From contig DAOQAY010000022.1 in assembly GCA_035354435.1 (NCBI GenBank), positions 1 to 27,482 on the forward strand: a stretch of DNA of 27,482 bases. Direction: 5' to 3'. Source of the DNA: JAKLDO01 sp035354435. GTDB lineage: Bacteria > UBP6 > UBA1177. The notes under the pieces are model-generated. The model made no database searches. It was not told the origin of the DNA and was given only the letters and a program-made list of their open reading frames with translations. Numbering within the stretch: the stretch's first letter is position 1; each line of letters begins with the position of its first letter. Positions 1 to 8,043 of this stretch are shown piece by piece. Position numbers and translations under genes: made by a program.

Positions 1-110
1 AAACAGCTTCTTCTCTTCAGTTAGAAAGCATCTGAAAAATTTTGGGGGAACTTCAATTTTGTAAAAATCATGAAAAAAGTAGAAACTGTTTTTGCGAACA
101 TTTTTATTCA

Positions 111-1502
111 TTAAGAAACAGCGTTTTTTTTGCTTTCTATTTCCGGGCAGATGGTTTTTTGTATTATGGCTTTAGCAAGAATTGAAAGCATTGCGGATTC
201 TTTAGTATTTATCGTGGGAACCTGTTTACTCCAGAATAAACGGATAAAAAGCTTATTATCGTTAGAAATGTCAATAAAATTCATTTTGTCGCTCTCTCCT
301 GAGGAAAATAATTTTTCTCCTTTAGTGTCAAGAATCTCAAATCCTTTTATGGGAAGAGATTTAATTGTGTTTTCTGTTATATCTGACAAAGACATTTGCT
401 CCAGAAGAAAAGATTCCAGAATATTTTCAAGCCGGTCTTCTTTTCCTGTTTTAAATCTGCTGTAAAACAACTCCATGTATCCGAGTTTTGTAATTATTAC
501 GCCAATAACAATTGAAAAAACGGTTATAACAAGAAAGGCTTTAGCATCTTTGTTAAAGATCAGCAACATGGCAAGAAGAGTAAAGAAAATTGTAATTCCG
601 TAAAGAACAAGAACAACTTTTTTCTGATTCCATCCTTTTGATAAAAGCATGTGATGAATATGCTGTCGGTCTGCGGCAAATATAGACTGATTTCGCATAT
701 ATCTTCTTACAAAGGCGAGCGTTGTATCTAAAATGGGAAGTCCCATTGCAATAATGGGAACAAGAAGAGAGACGATGGTATGTCCTTTCGACTGGTTTTT
801 CAATGATACAATTGCCAGTATGTAACCAATAAACATTGATCCTGCATCTCCCATAAAAATTTTGGCCGGGTTAAAATTGTATATCAAAAAACCGACAACA
901 GCTCCAGCCAGAGCGGCAGAAACCAGAGCGACAAACATATATTCGTTTGCAATGGAGAGCGTCATAATTGTAATACATGCAAAAAAAGATACTCCGGAAG
1001 ACAGTCCGTCCATTCCGTCAATCAGATTGAAGGCATTGATTATGCCGACTATCCACAGAACTGTTATAATTATTCCGAACCATCCCAATTGTACAACACC
1101 CCATGGTGTAGAAAAAGCGGATATTTCAAATCCAAAATACCAGGCGGAGACAGCAAGACCAATCTGAAAAAGAAGTTTTATTTTTGCATTCGTTCCTTTT
1201 ATATCATCATAAAGTCCAAGCAGACTGATTGCAAGTCCGCCAAAGATAATAACATAAACATTAGGCATTGATCCGAAAAGGACTTGAGACACTTCGTTTT
1301 TATAGAAAAGCAGCAAAAACAAAGGAAACATTGTTCCCATAGCGATCCCGATTCCGCCGATCCTCGGAATGACACCCTGATGGATCTTTCGTCTGTTTAC
1401 TTTGTCAACAAACCCGTATTTTATACCGATTTTTATAAGCAAAGGTGTTGTTATCGCAACAAAAAAGAAGGACACGATAAAAGAGGTAAGATATGTTTTC
1501 AT
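111..1502 (-). CDS. wecA: WecA/TagO-type polyprenyl-phosphate N-acetylhexosamine-1-phosphate transferase
   Basis: Integral membrane enzyme of the MraY/WecA family, which transfers a sugar-1-phosphate from a UDP-sugar to a polyprenyl phosphate at the inner membrane and so starts O-antigen, teichoic-type or exopolysaccharide synthesis. Family motifs visible: LYDD near residues 97-100, NAFNLIDGMDGLSSG (156-170), MGDAGSMFIGY (218-227) and the cytoplasmic HIHHMLLSKG (281-290). The rest is strongly hydrophobic with about ten or eleven spans. At 463 aa it is longer than typical WecA (about 350-370); residues from about 350 on form a soluble C-terminal tail I do not recognise. ATG at 1502; a CTCC (GGAG on the gene strand) at 1514-1517 is a somewhat distant ribosome site. 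It is divergent from the next gene. It is WecA-like rather than MraY because of the HIHH motif and lack of mur/dcw neighbours; the exact sugar is not determinable. Confidence 0.93.
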   Translation of the reverse strand: MKTYLTSFIVSFFFVAITTPLLIKIGIKYGFVDKVNRRKIHQGVIPRIGGIGIAMGTMFPLFLLLFYKNEVSQVLFGSMPNVYVIIFGGLAISLLGLYDDIKGTNAKIKLLFQIGLAVSAWYFGFEISAFSTPWGVVQLGWFGIIITVLWIVGIINAFNLIDGMDGLSSGVSFFACITIMTLSIANEYMFVALVSAALAGAVVGFLIYNFNPAKIFMGDAGSMFIGYILAIVSLKNQSKGHTIVSLLVPIIAMGLPILDTTLAFVRRYMRNQSIFAADRQHIHHMLLSKGWNQKKVVLVLYGITIFFTLLAMLLIFNKDAKAFLVITVFSIVIGVIITKLGYMELFYSRFKTGKEDRLENILESFLLEQMSLSDITENTIKSLPIKGFEILDTKGEKLFSSGESDKMNFIDISNDNKLFIRLFWSKQVPTINTKESAMLSILAKAIIQKTICPEIESKKNAVS

Positions 1503-1536
1503 TAAAAATCACACTCCATAACAAACATAGGCAGGA

Positions 1537-1565
1537 ATTTTATAGCATACAAAAATTTAAATCAA
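1537..1565 (-). promoter_or_regulatory. Sigma70-like promoter for the wecA-type gene
   Basis: On the minus strand, TTGATT (1560-1565) and TAAAAT (1537-1542) are separated by 17 bp, about 35 bp upstream of the ATG at 1502. An overlapping reading of the -10 is TATAAA preceded by TGC, like an extended -10. The -35 touches the left arm of the inverted repeat at 1565-1588. Confidence 0.55.
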
Positions 1566-1588
1566 ATTCTCTTAAATTGTCGAGAATT
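1565..1588. repeat. Inverted repeat between divergent promoters (candidate operator)
   Basis: AATTCTC at 1565-1571 and its perfect complement GAGAATT at 1582-1588, separated by 10 bp. It lies between the -35 boxes of the two divergent promoters at 1537-1565 and 1596-1624. It could be a regulator site controlling both directions; it may also be chance in AT-rich DNA. Confidence 0.35.
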
Positions 1589-1595
1589 ATTATTG

Positions 1596-1624
1596 TTGAC
1601 CGGAAAATCAATAAAGGGTAAAAT
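1596..1624 (+). promoter_or_regulatory. Sigma70-like promoter for the 1652-4647 operon
   Basis: TTGACC (1596-1601), a 17-bp spacer, then TAAAAT (1619-1624). It is followed by a strong purine-rich ribosome site, AGGGGGG at 1641-1647, and ATG at 1652. It probably drives the membrane protein, amgK-like, murU-like and 105-aa genes. Confidence 0.65.
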
Positions 1625-1651
1625 AATTGATATTCTTCCAAGGGGGGAAAA

Positions 1652-2269
1652 ATGCCTGATGAAACCCGAAAGGTGGAAAGTTTAGATTTTGCAGGAGCGT
1701 TTGAACAGGGCTGGATTCAATACAGATCAAATTTTGTTAAACTTTTTCTTATAGGAATACCTGTTTCCATTCCGATATTTCTTTTTTTTGTAAATATTGC
1801 CGCCGGAGTTTTATCAACCATAATTTTTCAAGGCTTTCTTTTTGTTGTTCTTGCAGATGTAATATCAAGCACTTCCAAAGGTGTAAAAATAAGAATTTTT
1901 GAAACAAGGACGATATGGGAATTTTTTAAAAACGGACTTGTAATTTCTTTGTTTATTTTGCCACCGCTGGTAATAAGTTCCATTCTGATTATTCCGCCCG
2001 TTTATATTTTCAGTCTTTTCATGTTTTCGTTCTTTCATGTGGTATCCAAAGACAAATTGGGCATAGAAGCATGTATGGAAAGTTTTAGAGAGGGCGAGGG
2101 CTATCGTTTTTATTTTTTTCTGTTTGCGCTGATCCTTTTCAGTTCAACCGCGGTTATTTTTATTATTTCTGAAATGTTTCCGCCACTGTTTATTTTGTGC
2201 GGAGCATTGGTTTTCCCATATATGTTTTCAGTAATGTCCGAACTATATGAACAATTGGAGAATAAATGA
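1652..2269 (+). CDS. Uncharacterised multi-span inner membrane protein
   Basis: 205 aa, not assigned to a family. A charged N-terminus of about 28 residues is followed by hydrophobic stretches at roughly 31-50, 52-71, 94-130 (one or two spans, with paired prolines in LPP and IPP) and 153-192 (two spans), giving five or six membrane segments. The arrangement recalls bacterial membrane proteins of unknown function with paired hydrophobic blocks (for example DUF4013-like), but I cannot confirm this. The start has a strong Shine-Dalgarno (AGGGGGG, 1641-1647) and a good promoter. Its end overlaps the ATG of the AmgK-like kinase by 4 bp, so the two are very likely translationally coupled; a role in envelope or cell-wall metabolism is inferred only from that neighbour. 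Confidence 0.75.
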   Translation: MPDETRKVESLDFAGAFEQGWIQYRSNFVKLFLIGIPVSIPIFLFFVNIAAGVLSTIIFQGFLFVVLADVISSTSKGVKIRIFETRTIWEFFKNGLVISLFILPPLVISSILIIPPVYIFSLFMFSFFHVVSKDKLGIEACMESFREGEGYRFYFFLFALILFSSTAVIFIISEMFPPLFILCGALVFPYMFSVMSELYEQLENK

Positions 2270-3312
2270 TGGATAAAGCAATAGATTTCATTTCTTACAG
2301 GCTTCTTTCGGAATATAAACAGAAAAAAATGTTTGATTTTACAGCCGATTCTCTTTTCGGAGATGCCTCGGGAAGACAGTATTTCAGAATTAACTACATC
2401 GGCGGTTCAGCAATTTTAATGAAAGTGGCTGATGTGAAACCCGGAGAATTTGGAAGAGGGGATTCCTTTTTTGATTTTATTGCAATAAGAGATCTGTTTC
2501 AGGAATGCGGAATTAATGTTCCGAAAGTTTTTTCTATTGCGGAAGATCAGAAAGCTCTTCTGCTGGAGGATCTTGGTGACATAACGATGTTCAAAATGGT
2601 GGAATCTGACAGAAAGAACAAGTTGAAATATATAAAATCGGCAGTCGAACTTCTGGCAAAGATGCAGGAATCTCTTTATAACAGGGAACGGTTTGATTCT
2701 CCGGCGGAAAAAAGAATATTCAGCAATTCTCTTTTTATGGATGAATTCTATCATTTTTATGAATACATGATAGCCAAGAGAGTCTATGACAAACCTTTCA
2801 ACCATCTCTGGCCCAAACTGGAAAAGAAATTCAAAAAAATATCGAATGAACTTTCAAAGACTCCGTATTTTTTTACACACAGGGACTTTCAATCAAAAAA
2901 CATTATGATTAAGGACGGGTCAAGCTATCTGATAGATTTTCAGGATGCTTTGATGGCTCCGGCGGTATATGACCTGGTCTCGCTTTTAAGAGATTCATAC
3001 ATTGTTCTAACTGACGAAGAGGTCGAGACCATGTTGAAATATTTCTGGAAAATAAACAAAGTCTCCAAAGAATTGTTCTCAGATTATGAATCTTTTGAAA
3101 GGGTTTTTTATCTTCAGACTCTTCAAAGAAAAATGAAAGATGCGGGCAGGTTTATCTATTTGAACCAAGTCAAGGGCAAAGAGTGGTTTATTCAATATGT
3201 AGTTCCGACGCTGGGATATGTAAAAAGCACGATAATTAAGCTTGAAATGGAAGAACTTCTCGATCTTCTCGGACCTTATATTCCAGAACTGTTTCCCGGA
3301 GAAAAAAAATGA
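2266..3312 (+). CDS. amgK: AmgK-like sugar kinase (aminoglycoside phosphotransferase fold)
   Basis: 348-aa kinase of the APH/choline-kinase fold, closest in pattern to AmgK, the anomeric MurNAc/GlcNAc kinase of the cell-wall recycling bypass. Visible features: a Gly-rich GDASGRQYFR segment (32-41) for nucleotide binding, LLLEDLGD (98-105), the catalytic loop HRDFQSKN (205-212, Asp207 and Asn212) and the metal-binding DFQDA (224-228), a signature of the AmgK branch. It starts inside the previous gene (ATGATGG at 2266; the second Met at 2269 is equally possible) and its stop overlaps the next gene by 4 bp. The immediately following MurU-type nucleotidyltransferase is the classic partner, which strongly supports the call. 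A homoserine or other small-molecule kinase is the alternative. Confidence 0.85.
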   Translation: MMDKAIDFISYRLLSEYKQKKMFDFTADSLFGDASGRQYFRINYIGGSAILMKVADVKPGEFGRGDSFFDFIAIRDLFQECGINVPKVFSIAEDQKALLLEDLGDITMFKMVESDRKNKLKYIKSAVELLAKMQESLYNRERFDSPAEKRIFSNSLFMDEFYHFYEYMIAKRVYDKPFNHLWPKLEKKFKKISNELSKTPYFFTHRDFQSKNIMIKDGSSYLIDFQDALMAPAVYDLVSLLRDSYIVLTDEEVETMLKYFWKINKVSKELFSDYESFERVFYLQTLQRKMKDAGRFIYLNQVKGKEWFIQYVVPTLGYVKSTIIKLEMEELLDLLGPYIPELFPGEKK

Positions 3313-4310
3313 AAGCGCTGATTCTTGCTGCGGGTTTCGGTACCAGACTTTCTCCCATAACGGACATTATTCCCAAGCCTTTGATTCCTGTTTTGAACAG
3401 ACCTGTTATTGAATATAACATAAATTTCTTAAAACATTACGGAATAAAGGACCTTTGCATCAATCTTCATCATAATGGTGAGAAAATTGAAAAGTTTCTT
3501 GGAAACGGGAAAAAATTTGGCGTTAAGATAAAATATTTGAAAGAAAAAGAGATTCTTGGAACCGGTGGTGCTATCGGAAGTATGAGGGACCTGGTCAATT
3601 CGCCTTTTCTTGTGATAAATTCGGACACGATCTTCAATTTTGACTTGGATCAAATGATAAACAGCCACTATAAATCTGAAAGCAAGGTAACGCTCGGAGT
3701 TATTTCGTCATCCCCGAAAGATTCCAGAGCGGTTATCACGGTTGATGAAAATTTTAAGATTGTGAGGATGCTGGACGCCTCTTTTCAAAAAAACATTCCT
3801 GATGGCAATGCTATTTTTACCGGAATTCATATTATAGATCCTTCATTGCTGGAATATATTCCTGAAAATATTTTCACATCTATAACAAGTTATGTGTATA
3901 AAAGAATGGTTCAACAGAAAGAACTGATAAATGCCGTTTTCATTGATGGTAAATGGTGGGATATCGGAACGCCGGATGATTACCTTGAATGTACTTTTGA
4001 GCTTATGAAAAGTCTGCCGCTGCATTATTTTGATCCTTTTGACAAATATGCGCTGAAGCCGGAAGTTATTAAACATGAAACACTTGTAGTTATGGGTAAA
4101 AATGTTAAGATTCCAGCAATTCCGATGAATCCTCCGCTTATTGTCGGAGATGGCGCAGATCTGGAAAAGACAGATAAGGCCGGGCCTAACCTTGTTCTTG
4201 GCGAAAAAGTAAAATTGCCGAAAGGAGCAGACACATCCTATGCTGTTTATTTGAACGGATCTGACGGAAGCCGAGTTCTTTCAGGTAAGAATGGGAAGAT
4301 CTATTATTAA
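3309..4310 (+). CDS. murU: MurU-like sugar-1-phosphate nucleotidyltransferase
   Basis: 333 aa. The N-terminal half is a nucleotidyltransferase fold: the start motif LILAAGFGTRLSP (4-16) with KPLIPV (23-28), the metal-binding Asp in INSDT near residues 103-107, and GKWWDIGTPDDY near 213-224. In the AmgK/MurU pathway this enzyme turns MurNAc-1-phosphate into UDP-MurNAc, bypassing de novo synthesis. It follows the AmgK-like kinase with a 4-bp overlap, the expected operon order. MurU of Pseudomonas is about 220 aa; here roughly 90 extra C-terminal residues contain short hydrophobic repeats (PLIVGDGADLE, NLVLGEKVKLP) that look like a small left-handed beta-helix. That makes a GlcNAc-1-P or mannose-1-P transferase an alternative substrate class. 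Confidence 0.82.
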   Translation: MKALILAAGFGTRLSPITDIIPKPLIPVLNRPVIEYNINFLKHYGIKDLCINLHHNGEKIEKFLGNGKKFGVKIKYLKEKEILGTGGAIGSMRDLVNSPFLVINSDTIFNFDLDQMINSHYKSESKVTLGVISSSPKDSRAVITVDENFKIVRMLDASFQKNIPDGNAIFTGIHIIDPSLLEYIPENIFTSITSYVYKRMVQQKELINAVFIDGKWWDIGTPDDYLECTFELMKSLPLHYFDPFDKYALKPEVIKHETLVVMGKNVKIPAIPMNPPLIVGDGADLEKTDKAGPNLVLGEKVKLPKGADTSYAVYLNGSDGSRVLSGKNGKIYY

Positions 4311-4329
4311 TTAGTTTCGGGAGAATTAG

Positions 4330-4647
4330 ATGAATCAGGGAAAGCTGATTCCGGAAGGTAAATGTGAAAGCCTGACCGACACGAAGATCATTTCCATGGT
4401 TGTTGACGGCAAGCTCACAAGAAACAGGCATTTTGAATTTTTTAAAACCAAAAGAGGGCTGGAGTTGTTTAAAAAAGCAACAATTTTAAAGGGTTTTCTA
4501 CGAGACTTGAAAAATGGAGCAAAAATAACCGATGAAAACATTGATATGGAAAGCGTTCTAATTACGATTGAAAATAAAACTGAAAAATATAAAAGAACTG
4601 TACTTATGGATAAAAATATGTATTCTGTTTTCAGCTTAATTAAATAG
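4330..4647 (+). CDS. Small protein of unknown function
   Basis: 105 aa, not recognised. It is basic, with no signal peptide or membrane span, and has mixed alpha/beta potential. Preceded by GGGAGAA at 4319-4325, a good ribosome site for the ATG at 4330, 19 bp after murU. An open frame of 120 aa exists on the opposite strand over the same bases, but it has no ribosome site in context and runs against the operon, so I chose this one. Its stop lies inside an inverted repeat upstream of recA. Confidence 0.55.
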   Translation: MNQGKLIPEGKCESLTDTKIISMVVDGKLTRNRHFEFFKTKRGLELFKKATILKGFLRDLKNGAKITDENIDMESVLITIENKTEKYKRTVLMDKNMYSVFSLIK

Positions 4648-4650
4648 CTG
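4632..4650. repeat. Inverted repeat upstream of recA (possible operator)
   Basis: CAGCT (4632-4636) and AGCTG (4646-4650) separated by 9 bp, centred about 43 bp upstream of the recA ATG and overlapping the stop of the preceding gene. A possible -10, TAAAAT at 4653-4658, follows. It does not match the usual Gram-negative (CTGT-N8-ACAG) or Firmicute SOS boxes, so an operator role is only a guess. Confidence 0.25.
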
Positions 4651-4683
4651 TTTAAAATATTTACATCAATTATGGAGAAGCTG

Positions 4684-5745
4684 ATGGTAGAAACCAAAAA
4701 AGAAATGCTTGAAAATGTTATTAAAAGTGTTGAAAAACAGTATGGAAAAGGATCTATTATGATCCTTGGCGATGAAAATAGTGTTGATATTCCTGTAATA
4801 CCTTCCGGAGCGCTAAGTCTGGATATCGCAATGGGAGTCGGCGGATATCCGAGAGGCAGAATAGTTGAAATATACGGTCCTGAGTCTTCAGGAAAAACAA
4901 CTCTTGCTCTTCATGCAATTGCTGAAGCACAGAAAAAAGGGGGCGCTGCGGCTTTTATTGATGCTGAGCACGCCTTTGATCTTAACTATGCAAGAAAACT
5001 GGGAATTCAGATTGATACGCTTATTGTTTCGCAACCGGATTATGCTGAGCAGGCCCTTGAAATTGCGGAAACTCTTGTGAGAAGCAACGCTGTGGATGTT
5101 GTTGTAATTGACTCTGTTGCGGCTCTTGTTCCAAGAAGCGAAATCGAAGGTGAAATGGGTGACAGTCATATGGGTGTTCAGGCCAGACTGATGTCTCAGG
5201 CGTTGAGAAAACTGACTGCCGCGGTATCAAAATCAAAAACATGTCTCATTTTTATAAATCAGCTCAGAAGCAAGATCGGTGTAATGTTCGGAAATCCTGA
5301 AACAACAACAGGCGGAAATGCTTTAAAGTTCTATGCTTCGATGAGAATTGATATAAGAAAGATTGCAAGTATAAAAGAAAAAGAGGAAGTTATCGGCAAT
5401 CAGGTAAAAGTAAAAATCCAGAAAAATAAAATGTTCCCGCCTTTCAGAGAGGCCATTTTTGATATAATTTATGGAAGAGGTATTGACAGGCTTGCTGATA
5501 TGGTCACGGTTGCGGAGACTGACGGATTGATAATCAAAAGCGGAAGCTGGTATACATACGGAGAGGAAAAGCTCGGGCAGGGATTGGCCAATGCCGTTAA
5601 AACATTGAAGGAAAAGCCCGAAATGATGAAAGAGATTGTTGCAAAAATAAAAGAAAAGCACAATCTGATAAAAGATGAAGAGCCGGGAGAGGCAAAAACT
5701 CCGGCTGATGAAAAAACAAAGAAAAAAACTCCCGGGAGTAAATGA
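4684..5745 (+). CDS. recA: Recombinase RecA
   Basis: 353-aa DNA strand-exchange ATPase and SOS co-protease. Family features: MAW-like N-terminus KQYGKGSIM (18-26), Walker A GPESSGKTT (65-73), DAEHAFD, Walker B VVVIDSVAALVP, the L1 loop EIEGEMGDSHMG, and L2 TTTGGNALKFYASMR. The C-terminus is an acidic/lysine-rich tail as usual. No intein. I prefer ATG at 4684 because GGAG at 4674-4677 then has 6-bp spacing; the in-frame ATG at 4672 overlaps that site and adds only MEKL. The stop overlaps the pilT start (ATGATGA), suggesting co-translation. No standard LexA box is visible upstream. Confidence 0.98.
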   Translation: MVETKKEMLENVIKSVEKQYGKGSIMILGDENSVDIPVIPSGALSLDIAMGVGGYPRGRIVEIYGPESSGKTTLALHAIAEAQKKGGAAAFIDAEHAFDLNYARKLGIQIDTLIVSQPDYAEQALEIAETLVRSNAVDVVVIDSVAALVPRSEIEGEMGDSHMGVQARLMSQALRKLTAAVSKSKTCLIFINQLRSKIGVMFGNPETTTGGNALKFYASMRIDIRKIASIKEKEEVIGNQVKVKIQKNKMFPPFREAIFDIIYGRGIDRLADMVTVAETDGLIIKSGSWYTYGEEKLGQGLANAVKTLKEKPEMMKEIVAKIKEKHNLIKDEEPGEAKTPADEKTKKKTPGSK

Positions 5746-6923
5746 TGAGCGAGCATCTGGAAAAATTAAATGAACTTCTTCAGCTGGCAGCAAAAGTCGG
5801 AGCTTCAGATGTTCATTTAAAAACCTACACTTCTCCGGTTTTAAGGATAAACGGAACTTTGAGCAGGCTGGATGAGTTCGGAATATTAAAACCTGAAAAA
5901 CTCAACCCGATGATAGCTGGAATTCTTAGCGAAGATCAGAGAAAAACACTAAAAGAGAATAATGAAGTCGATCTTTCCTACAGTGTTTCCGGTGTCGGAA
6001 GGTTCAGGGTTAATGTTTTCAGGCAGAGAAGCAGTCTGGGTGTAGTTTTCAGAACAATTCCTTTTGCAGTGAAAAATATTGATGAGCTGGTTCTTCCGCC
6101 GATAATAAAAAAAATAGCCAATTACAGAAGAGGGCTGGTTCTTGTTACCGGAACGACAGGAAGTGGAAAATCAACAACCATGGCATCAATGATAGATTTC
6201 ATTAACAACAGCAGGGCTTGTAATGTTATAACCATTGAAGACCCGATAGAGTTTTTGATCAGAGACAAGAAAAGCATTATAAGCCAGCGGGAAGTTGGCA
6301 TAGATACAAAATCGTTTTCTACCGCACTGAGAGGTTCTTTAAGGCAGGATCCGGATGTTATAATGGTCGGTGAGATGAGAGATCTTGAAACAATAGAGAT
6401 TGCTCTGACTGCGGCAGAAACGGGGCACCTTGTTATAAGTACACTCCATACTCTGAATGCCGCTGAAACTATAAACAGGATAATAGCAGTTTTTCCTTCT
6501 CATAATCAGTCGCAGATCCGGCAGCAGCTTGCAAGCGTTTTTGCCGCTGCGATCAGTCAGAGGCTCATAAAAAGAAAAGATGACAGATCCAGAGTTCCTG
6601 CGATTGAAGTTCTAGTGGCTTCACAGCTTGTAAAGGAAATAATACTTGATGAAGGCAGATTTAAGGAGCTTCATGATGTGATTGAAAAAGGACATCAGAC
6701 ATATGGAATGCAGACTTTTGACCAGTCGATTTTTCAGCTTTTTCAAGATGGGCATATTTCTGAAAAAGAGGCTCTGGAAAATGCAACGAGTCCAGACGAC
6801 CTTATTTTAAGAATGCAGGGTGTAAGCATTTCGGGAGACGGTGACTGGAAATCTTTTGACAAAGAAGGAGACAGTACTCAGTATCAGCCGACAGATTTTG
6901 ACTATGATCCAGACGAACACTAA
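5745..6923 (+). CDS. pilT: Type IV pilus retraction ATPase PilT
   Basis: 392-aa hexameric secretion ATPase of the PilT branch, which depolymerises type IV pili for twitching motility and DNA uptake. Motifs: N-terminal GASDVHL near residues 19-25, Walker A GTTGSGKST (136-144), the Asp box ITIEDPIEFL, Walker B DVIMVGEMRD, and the His box GHLVISTLHT. The length is a little above typical PilT (about 345-370) because of an acidic, non-conserved C-terminal tail (last 40 residues, Asp/Ser rich). Two adjacent starts (5742, 5745) overlap the recA stop; GGGAG at 5734-5738 favours 5745. No other pil genes are in the window. Confidence 0.95.
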   Translation: MSEHLEKLNELLQLAAKVGASDVHLKTYTSPVLRINGTLSRLDEFGILKPEKLNPMIAGILSEDQRKTLKENNEVDLSYSVSGVGRFRVNVFRQRSSLGVVFRTIPFAVKNIDELVLPPIIKKIANYRRGLVLVTGTTGSGKSTTMASMIDFINNSRACNVITIEDPIEFLIRDKKSIISQREVGIDTKSFSTALRGSLRQDPDVIMVGEMRDLETIEIALTAAETGHLVISTLHTLNAAETINRIIAVFPSHNQSQIRQQLASVFAAAISQRLIKRKDDRSRVPAIEVLVASQLVKEIILDEGRFKELHDVIEKGHQTYGMQTFDQSIFQLFQDGHISEKEALENATSPDDLILRMQGVSISGDGDWKSFDKEGDSTQYQPTDFDYDPDEH

Positions 6924-7374
6924 TATTAAAAAATTAATACAGTTTGCCCTTAAACTTCTTGCAAAAAGAGATTATTTTAAAGATGAAATCAAAAACAAAT
7001 TAAAAGAAAAGAATGCGATTCAGGATGAGATAGACTATGTCGTTGAATATATTCAGAAATTTGGGTATCTTGATGATGGAAAGGTTCTGGAAAAATATGC
7101 CGATGAAACTGCCAGAAAAGGAAAAGGAGTGATCTTTCTGAAAAAAAAATTGTACGAAAAAGGATGTTCAGGATTGACGGACATTTTTAACATTGAAGAG
7201 TTTTATACTCCATTGATGGAAGAAAAGGCTGCGATGGCATTTTGTTACAAATTTCGAAAAGAAGAGTATGAAACTATTAGAAAAAAACTTATTTCGAGAG
7301 GATTTTCATTTTCAACCGTCATAAAAGTGTTAAAAAATTTAAAAAAAAATGGTATAGCCGAATATGAAGATTGA
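6904..7374 (+). CDS. recX: RecX-family regulatory protein
   Basis: 156 aa, matching RecX, which binds and inhibits RecA filaments. Evidence: the opening helix with ALKLLAKRDYFKDEIKNKL, FGYLDDGK...YADETARKGKG (the conserved F-x-D-x-x-F/Y-A-x-x-x-x-R-x-x-K pattern), and a third three-helix repeat ending LISRGFSFSTVIKVLKN. ATG at 6904 overlaps pilT by 20 bp. A GTG at 6841 with GGGAG upstream (6834-6838) is a possible longer start, but it would overlap pilT by 83 bp and add 21 residues unlike the family. Context is recA-pilT-recX, so pilT lies inside a recA-recX pair that is usually adjacent. Confidence 0.85.
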   Translation: MIQTNTNIKKLIQFALKLLAKRDYFKDEIKNKLKEKNAIQDEIDYVVEYIQKFGYLDDGKVLEKYADETARKGKGVIFLKKKLYEKGCSGLTDIFNIEEFYTPLMEEKAAMAFCYKFRKEEYETIRKKLISRGFSFSTVIKVLKNLKKNGIAEYED

Positions 7375-8032
7375 AACAATTTTTGAAGATAATCACTTAA
7401 TTGCGGTCGTTAAACCGCAGGGTGTTCCTGTTCAGAAAGATTCTTCGGGAGATCAGGATCTCCAATCGCTGATAATGCAGCATCTGAAGGATAAATATAA
7501 TAAACCCGGCAATGTTTTTCTGGGTATTGTTCACAGACTGGACAGGCCTGTCGGTGGTGTAATGGTGTTTGCAAAAACTTCCAAAGCCGCATCAAGGCTG
7601 AGTGAACAGATCAGACAGAATATGTGGAAAAAACAATATGTTACGATAGTTGAAGGGATTCCTTTCCCTGATAGCGGATTTTTAGAGGACCATCTGTTGA
7701 AAGATAGCGGAACAAATACAGTAACAATAGTGAAAAGCGGTGTTCCTGGAGCTAAAAAAGCTGAACTGAAATACCAAATAATTGAAAAGAACAGTCATAT
7801 ATCAATGCTGAAGATTGAACTTTTGACGGGTAGAAGTCACCAGATCAGAGTTCAGCTTTCGTCAAGAGGGTGGCCGATTATGAACGATCATAAATATAAT
7901 AAGAACCACACTGTCGGCAGCAACATTATGTTATGGGCTGAAAAACTCGAAATTATTCATCCTGTCAGCAGAGAGCAAATGAAGTTTAATGCACAACCAC
8001 CTATAATATTTAGGGAAATTATCAATTCGTAG
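7364..8032 (+). CDS. RluA-family pseudouridine synthase
   Basis: 222-aa RNA pseudouridine synthase. Catalytic motif VHRLDRPVGGVMVFAKT (57-73) with Asp60; N-terminal DNHLIAVVKPQGVPVQ (9-24) and C-terminal LLTGRSHQIRVQL are all typical of RluA/RluC/RluD. There is no N-terminal S4 domain, so it resembles the short RluA/TruC-type enzymes; whether the target is rRNA or tRNA is not clear. Starts inside the recX end with an 11-bp overlap. Ends facing the minus-strand HAD gene. Confidence 0.93.
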   Translation: MKIETIFEDNHLIAVVKPQGVPVQKDSSGDQDLQSLIMQHLKDKYNKPGNVFLGIVHRLDRPVGGVMVFAKTSKAASRLSEQIRQNMWKKQYVTIVEGIPFPDSGFLEDHLLKDSGTNTVTIVKSGVPGAKKAELKYQIIEKNSHISMLKIELLTGRSHQIRVQLSSRGWPIMNDHKYNKNHTVGSNIMLWAEKLEIIHPVSREQMKFNAQPPIIFREIINS

Positions 8033-8043
8033 TAAAAACAACA

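Noticed and set aside
1..110. Possible gene or terminator at the left edge
   Set aside because: Only a 26-codon minus-strand frame without a family pattern and no stable hairpin with a T tract; nothing supportable.
130..465. Plus-strand open frame of 111 codons across the wecA-type gene, and similar antisense frames over other genes
   Set aside because: They lie opposite genes with clear family motifs, lack ribosome sites in context and show no recognisable protein pattern.
4335..4697. Minus-strand 120-codon frame over the small gene at 4330
   Set aside because: It runs against the operon and over the recA ribosome site; the plus-strand frame has GGGAGAA upstream and fits the operon.
6841..6903. 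Longer recX start at GTG 6841 with a GGGAG site
   Set aside because: It would overlap pilT by 83 bp and add residues unlike RecX N-termini; ATG 6904 is preferred, though not proven.
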